The position numbers and the translations under genes are program-made. This document shows positions 60,128-64,000 of a stretch of 64,000 nucleotides of DNA, one piece after another; the stretch's first letter is position 1; each line of letters opens with the position of its first letter. Source of the stretch: Puccinia triticina. Lineage: Eukaryota > Basidiomycota > Pucciniomycetes > Pucciniales > Pucciniaceae. Below the pieces are notes generated by a model. The model had not been told where the DNA came from and searched no databases. It saw only the letters and a program-made list of their open reading frames with translations. Location of the stretch: contig NC_070575.1 in the NCBI RefSeq assembly GCF_026914185.1, positions 186,001-250,000 of the forward strand, written 5' to 3'.

Positions 60128-60599
60128 CTCTTCCTCCCTGCCCCCCGGTCAAATCTTAGCCTTAGTTAATGTTTCAAAAAAATTTCAGTCCTGTGTTGAA
60201 TGTGTTTGTTTCTCTGCTCTCCTTGCTGAGTAGTTCTCCTACCTACCCCAGCTTTATTTCCTGGTACACTCAATAGTGTGATGGTTGTCTTGTAGCCCGC
60301 CGGCTTGACCGTAGCAATCAATCTGTTTCAAAGATTCCATGCACCCCTACTGGGCAAATGAATAATATACATGGTGTTTTTTGTAACTTAAATGAACACT
60401 CATTCCGATGAGAAGATCTTTTGCACGCCCGTCTGGGCTTCTTTCCTCGCAGTCTCAGAACAAGAATAGTCATCACGAATAAGAGAACAGAGGGCGTAAA
60501 TCCAGAACGTAGAAACCGTAAGAAGCCGCTGGGGGAGCACACCTGTCCCAACCACCAGGCCCTCGCCATAATGTCTTACGCATGTCGCCGGTGAACTTT

Positions 60600-61484
60600 C
60601 TTCCTGTGTCTTCTTTGCGCTGGTGGCTTCCATCCGTCGACTTGGAGTTGAAATCTCGTTCTTGGATTCGCCCTCAAGCCGTACACAGTTTTTTTGGATC
60701 GCGGCATCTTTGAAACATGCTCGACCTACACACAACACCCCATGTGAGAGATTGCAAACTGCCACATCAACCAGCAGACTACTTACACACAACTCATGGA
60801 ATCTCCTGCTGGAGCCTGACGCCCGCCCAGTGACACCTCCAATCCAAATAGAATCTCCCCGGCAAAGCGTTTGAAAACTGTCATGGGCTTGGAAATGGGT
60901 GGCCGTGAGTGTGAGATGGCCAAGCTTGGACTACGGAGATTGACTTCAGCACACTTCTATGTCCACTTCCTAGGGGAAGGCCCATGATATCTGTCCTAAT
61001 AGCAAATACTGACAAGATTCATCTCACTGTCTACAACTTCAACATCCCCGACACAGCCTACAATTGGATTCCAGTGGACCTTGACAACGTAGACTGTCCC
61101 GAAGGCCTTAGTCTCCTCGAAGTCGTGGGCAAGAGCAAACTCGCCGCGGTGCACTTGCCATCCAAACCGCTCGACCCGAATGATGGGGTGACTTGAATCA
61201 GATGGAACAACCAGTTGGCCGGAAAAAAAAAATTGACTGCAGAAGTCATATAGGATCGCTGGAACTGTTGCCCCGGATGACTTTAACACAACTTGATACA
61301 CAGGGTAGGCTGATATTGTGGAGGTGGGGTTGATCTGATGGGATGCGATGCAGGTCAAGATATGGATTTCATTGCCGATAGTTTGTATGTTGTCTGGGTT
61401 AGTGTTGGACAGATGGATATTGCCTGCTACCTCGATCATTCTGAAAAAGATTGCGATTGAGAATTGCCCAAGCTTGTTGAGCAT
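60600..61484 (-). CDS. Hypothetical minus-strand protein, approximate model
   Basis: Exon 1 (61014-61484, 157 codons) begins MLNKLGQFSIAIF and contains GNIHLSNTNPDNIQTIGNEI and a segment with VERFGWQVHRGEFALAHDF. A GTCAGT donor joins in phase to a likely exon 2 (60789-60953: FKRFAGEILFGLEVSLGGRQ). A further exon probably lies at about 60600-60730, where two frames are possible (one reads VEHVSKMPRSKKTVYGLR). The 3' end was not fixed. No domain is recognised. It is convergent with the 752-aa gene and may belong to the same element block. Confidence 0.4.
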
Positions 61485-64000
61485 CTGCCGGGGTGGCAGA
61501 GGAGTTCAGATATACTGTTAGTTTCAAGTGTGCTTTATCTGCCGGATAGTATCCCGACCAACAACCATGCAAGGCATGTGGCCTTTGACCACTCCCTCCA
61601 TCAAGAAAGGGCTAGCTTTGGGCACTGCCCGAGGTGTACATCCTCACAACCAAACCTAACCTTCACTATGTGCAATCACACAGGACAGGCCCCACTTCCC
61701 TTTGAATCAACCTGCGTCAGCGGTTCTCAATTGCCCCGTTGAAATTGATGGGTGCCTTTTGTTTATTGTGAGTTATACGAGATTTGGGGCGTCTGGAATG
61801 CCCTCGCATCCGCCCCCCTTTGTTGTGACCATCTTCAATGACTCGAGTGAGATTGTTTCGCTGTGGGCCGAGACCGGTTTGAGGAGGCGTCTCCACCATA
61901 ATTCACGGCCGTGCATCGCAGTGGACATCGTCTCCTGCCTGTTGTGCGCATCTGTTCATTATGTATGTATCATGTACTAAATCTCCTGCAACCTGGGCCT
62001 CACACATGCAAATATCTCTAACTCCATGCACTTCTGCGATATGATCCGGCCCCACAGGACCGGGCTCCAAAGGTTCCCCGCAGAACAAGTTCATATGTTG
62101 CAGCTCGTTGACCCAGTCAGGGATTAGTGCTTAATTCACATGCTGTGCCAGCTTCTAGATTGAGGAAGATGCTTGCTTGCCCATCGGAAATGCTCACATA
62201 TGGCCGGGGGGGGGGGGGAAGGCTACACCACCTCCCTCATAAGCCAGACACATAAATGACTTGCAAGAGCAAACGTGGGGCATATTAGGGAGAGGATCTC
62301 GGAGCTGCCAAGAACTTCATCACTGCCACCAAAACCCAATGACCTTGTGACGTGTTCTCTGGCGATCTGCACTGAGAGACCTCTATGACTGTGGCACTGT
62401 GTGGTTGTCACAATGCCCAGTCAGGCATGCTTGGCTAGTGTCCAGCCATGTAATACTTGGTCCAAATGACATCCTCCCGCGGAGAGATGGCTCGGTGGGT
62501 GACTGAGCTTCCGGATACTAAGGATAACTTCTGTTCCGCGTGTCCCCCGGCGAGCAGGAAACAATCATGAGGCTGGTCAATCTCAACAAGCGACCGGGGG
62601 GGACTGGTGGGAGGTGAAGATAAAATATTGTGACTGTGCTATACTCACGCAGACTGTAATTGTCTGTAAGGAGCAGGTCTGCATGGCTTGTGCATGCTAC
62701 TGATGCATCTTGGCTTTGCTGCAAAGTGCCATTTCCACTAATGTGCCTGAAGTGTCTTCCTCCGGTTACCTAAAATCCTTGAGTTTGATCATGGTTGTCT
62801 CCAAATGCAGACTACCAAGGCGCAGATGATCCATTGATGTACTTGGGGTATGAGGATCCCCTGAACGCCTCAGATAAGTGATTGACTGAAATGGATCTTG
62901 TCAGACTGTGGTTCACCGGGCATCAGCGAGGAGGAAATAATTTGAGATATATTCATATTGACCCACACAATCTTCCTGCTTCATGCCACACAGGCAAATT
63001 GCCCCCATGAATACACCTTCATCAAAATAGGAGACAGGGTCATCCTATGATTGTTCAATGTCCCTCCTTTCTTTGTTGTTTCTGATGTGATCTAGTATCT
63101 AGTGATCAAGAGCTCAGGTGCTTGAGCATACACCTAAAAGAGTCTGAAAATGGATCAACATCTGAGCCCATCAATGCTCTCATCCCTGACATGAGCAGCT
63201 TGTGAATTCATCCATTGTCATTCCTGATTTCCTGCAGAAGCTGGCTGGAAATTTGATGGTGGCAAGAGCCACAGATGAGCGGCTGTTGACTAGAGGGGTG
63301 ACATAATTGCCAGTATTTCTTGTTGATGGGATTCAGTACAGCCAGGCCCCACTTTGCCCCCACGGCAAATCCAATCTGGAGCTCTGTCTGGGTTCTGGAA
63401 TAATGATACAAGCACACCCACCATGCTTGCTTGTGATTGCAAACAGGAAATTTCTGCCAGTCAGAGTGTCCCTTGTGTTGAAAAATTCTTTTGCTGGTGA
63501 GCACCAGGGAAAATTTTGACCCGAAATACCAGGGAGTGGGATTTCTCTGGATCCTTGGTGAAGATAGATGAGACAAACAACTGCTCTCAAGATTTCTTCC
63601 GGGAAAATCCAGATCTGTTGGTTGCAGGGTTGGGCAAGGGACCCTTGGCAAGATAGGACACCACTCACCAAATAAAGCCATACATTTTTCTACCTCACCC
63701 TGTTCATGGCCAACAAGATTGGGTATTAGGTGATTAATGAAGATGAATCAAATGTTGGCCCTGCTCTGTTCCCCCTGCCATTGGGAATTTGGTATACACA
63801 TTTCTGACTCATACCACACAAAACCGCAAGACCAGCATTGGATCATTTAAGCACCCATGACACCCTTGCAGGGAATATGTGTTGGCACAGTGCCCCCAAA
63901 CATTCAGACAGAACTTCACAATGGAGAGTTGTCAGACAGACTCTCAGCTCCCAAAAGAGGGTTTCTCTGCTACGTGACACAGAGCCAATGCACTAGCTTC
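61485..64000. other. Repeat-like DNA without a supportable gene
   Basis: A degenerate relative of the 40-bp palindrome lies at about 61888-61928 (TCTCCACC..GTGGACAT). A run of 14 G residues lies near 62204-62218. A minus-strand frame at 63208-63681 is open for 157 codons but shows no motif or splice logic. Nothing else is seen. Confidence 0.35.

Overview
The window looks like nuclear DNA of a basidiomycete, most likely a rust fungus (Pucciniales, Puccinia-like). I infer this from intron-dense genes (introns mostly 50-110 nt with GT-AG ends), a chromodomain Ty3/Gypsy element, a hAT element, a tnp2/CACTA (Plavaka-like) transposase and secreted repeat proteins, all spread over repeat-rich intergenic DNA. 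No species can be fixed from the sequence alone. Gene models were assembled by hand from splice signals and reading-frame continuity.

Layout. 1-3.6 kb is AT-rich repeat DNA with a diverged direct-repeat pair and a 199-bp MITE-like element. 3.6-11 kb holds three minus-strand host genes: an SDR oxidoreductase (six exons), a secreted Kex2-processed repeat precursor with seven near-identical 25-residue peptides, and a Sec14/CRAL-TRIO lipid transfer protein (six exons). 11.65-20.10 kb is a complete chromovirus: 766-bp LTRs about 99% identical, 5-bp target duplication GAGAT, and gag-pol broken by two stops and one frameshift. 20-24 kb holds small decayed or lineage-specific ORFs. 24-33 kb is a conserved gene island: Rpn13/ADRM1, an unassigned nuclear-type protein, a membrane-anchored CUE-domain protein and a 160-aa two-helix membrane protein. 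33-41 kb is gene-poor repeat DNA around one intronless candidate effector (470 aa, signal peptide plus basic cluster).

41.3-61.5 kb is the most unusual block. A SNF2-family ATPase gene is split by an apparently intact hAT transposon (perfect 16-bp TIRs, 8-bp target duplication, 804-aa transposase). Downstream follow a convergent 353-aa protein, an uncertain minus-strand gene divergent from a tnp2 transposase (about 1,028 aa), then unknown proteins of 513 and 752 aa and a further minus-strand ORF. The intergenic gaps carry four to five copies of a 40-bp palindrome and one perfect 15-bp-arm hairpin. I read this block as a candidate large multi-gene CACTA/Plavaka-type element; its termini were not found. 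61.5-64 kb shows no supportable gene.
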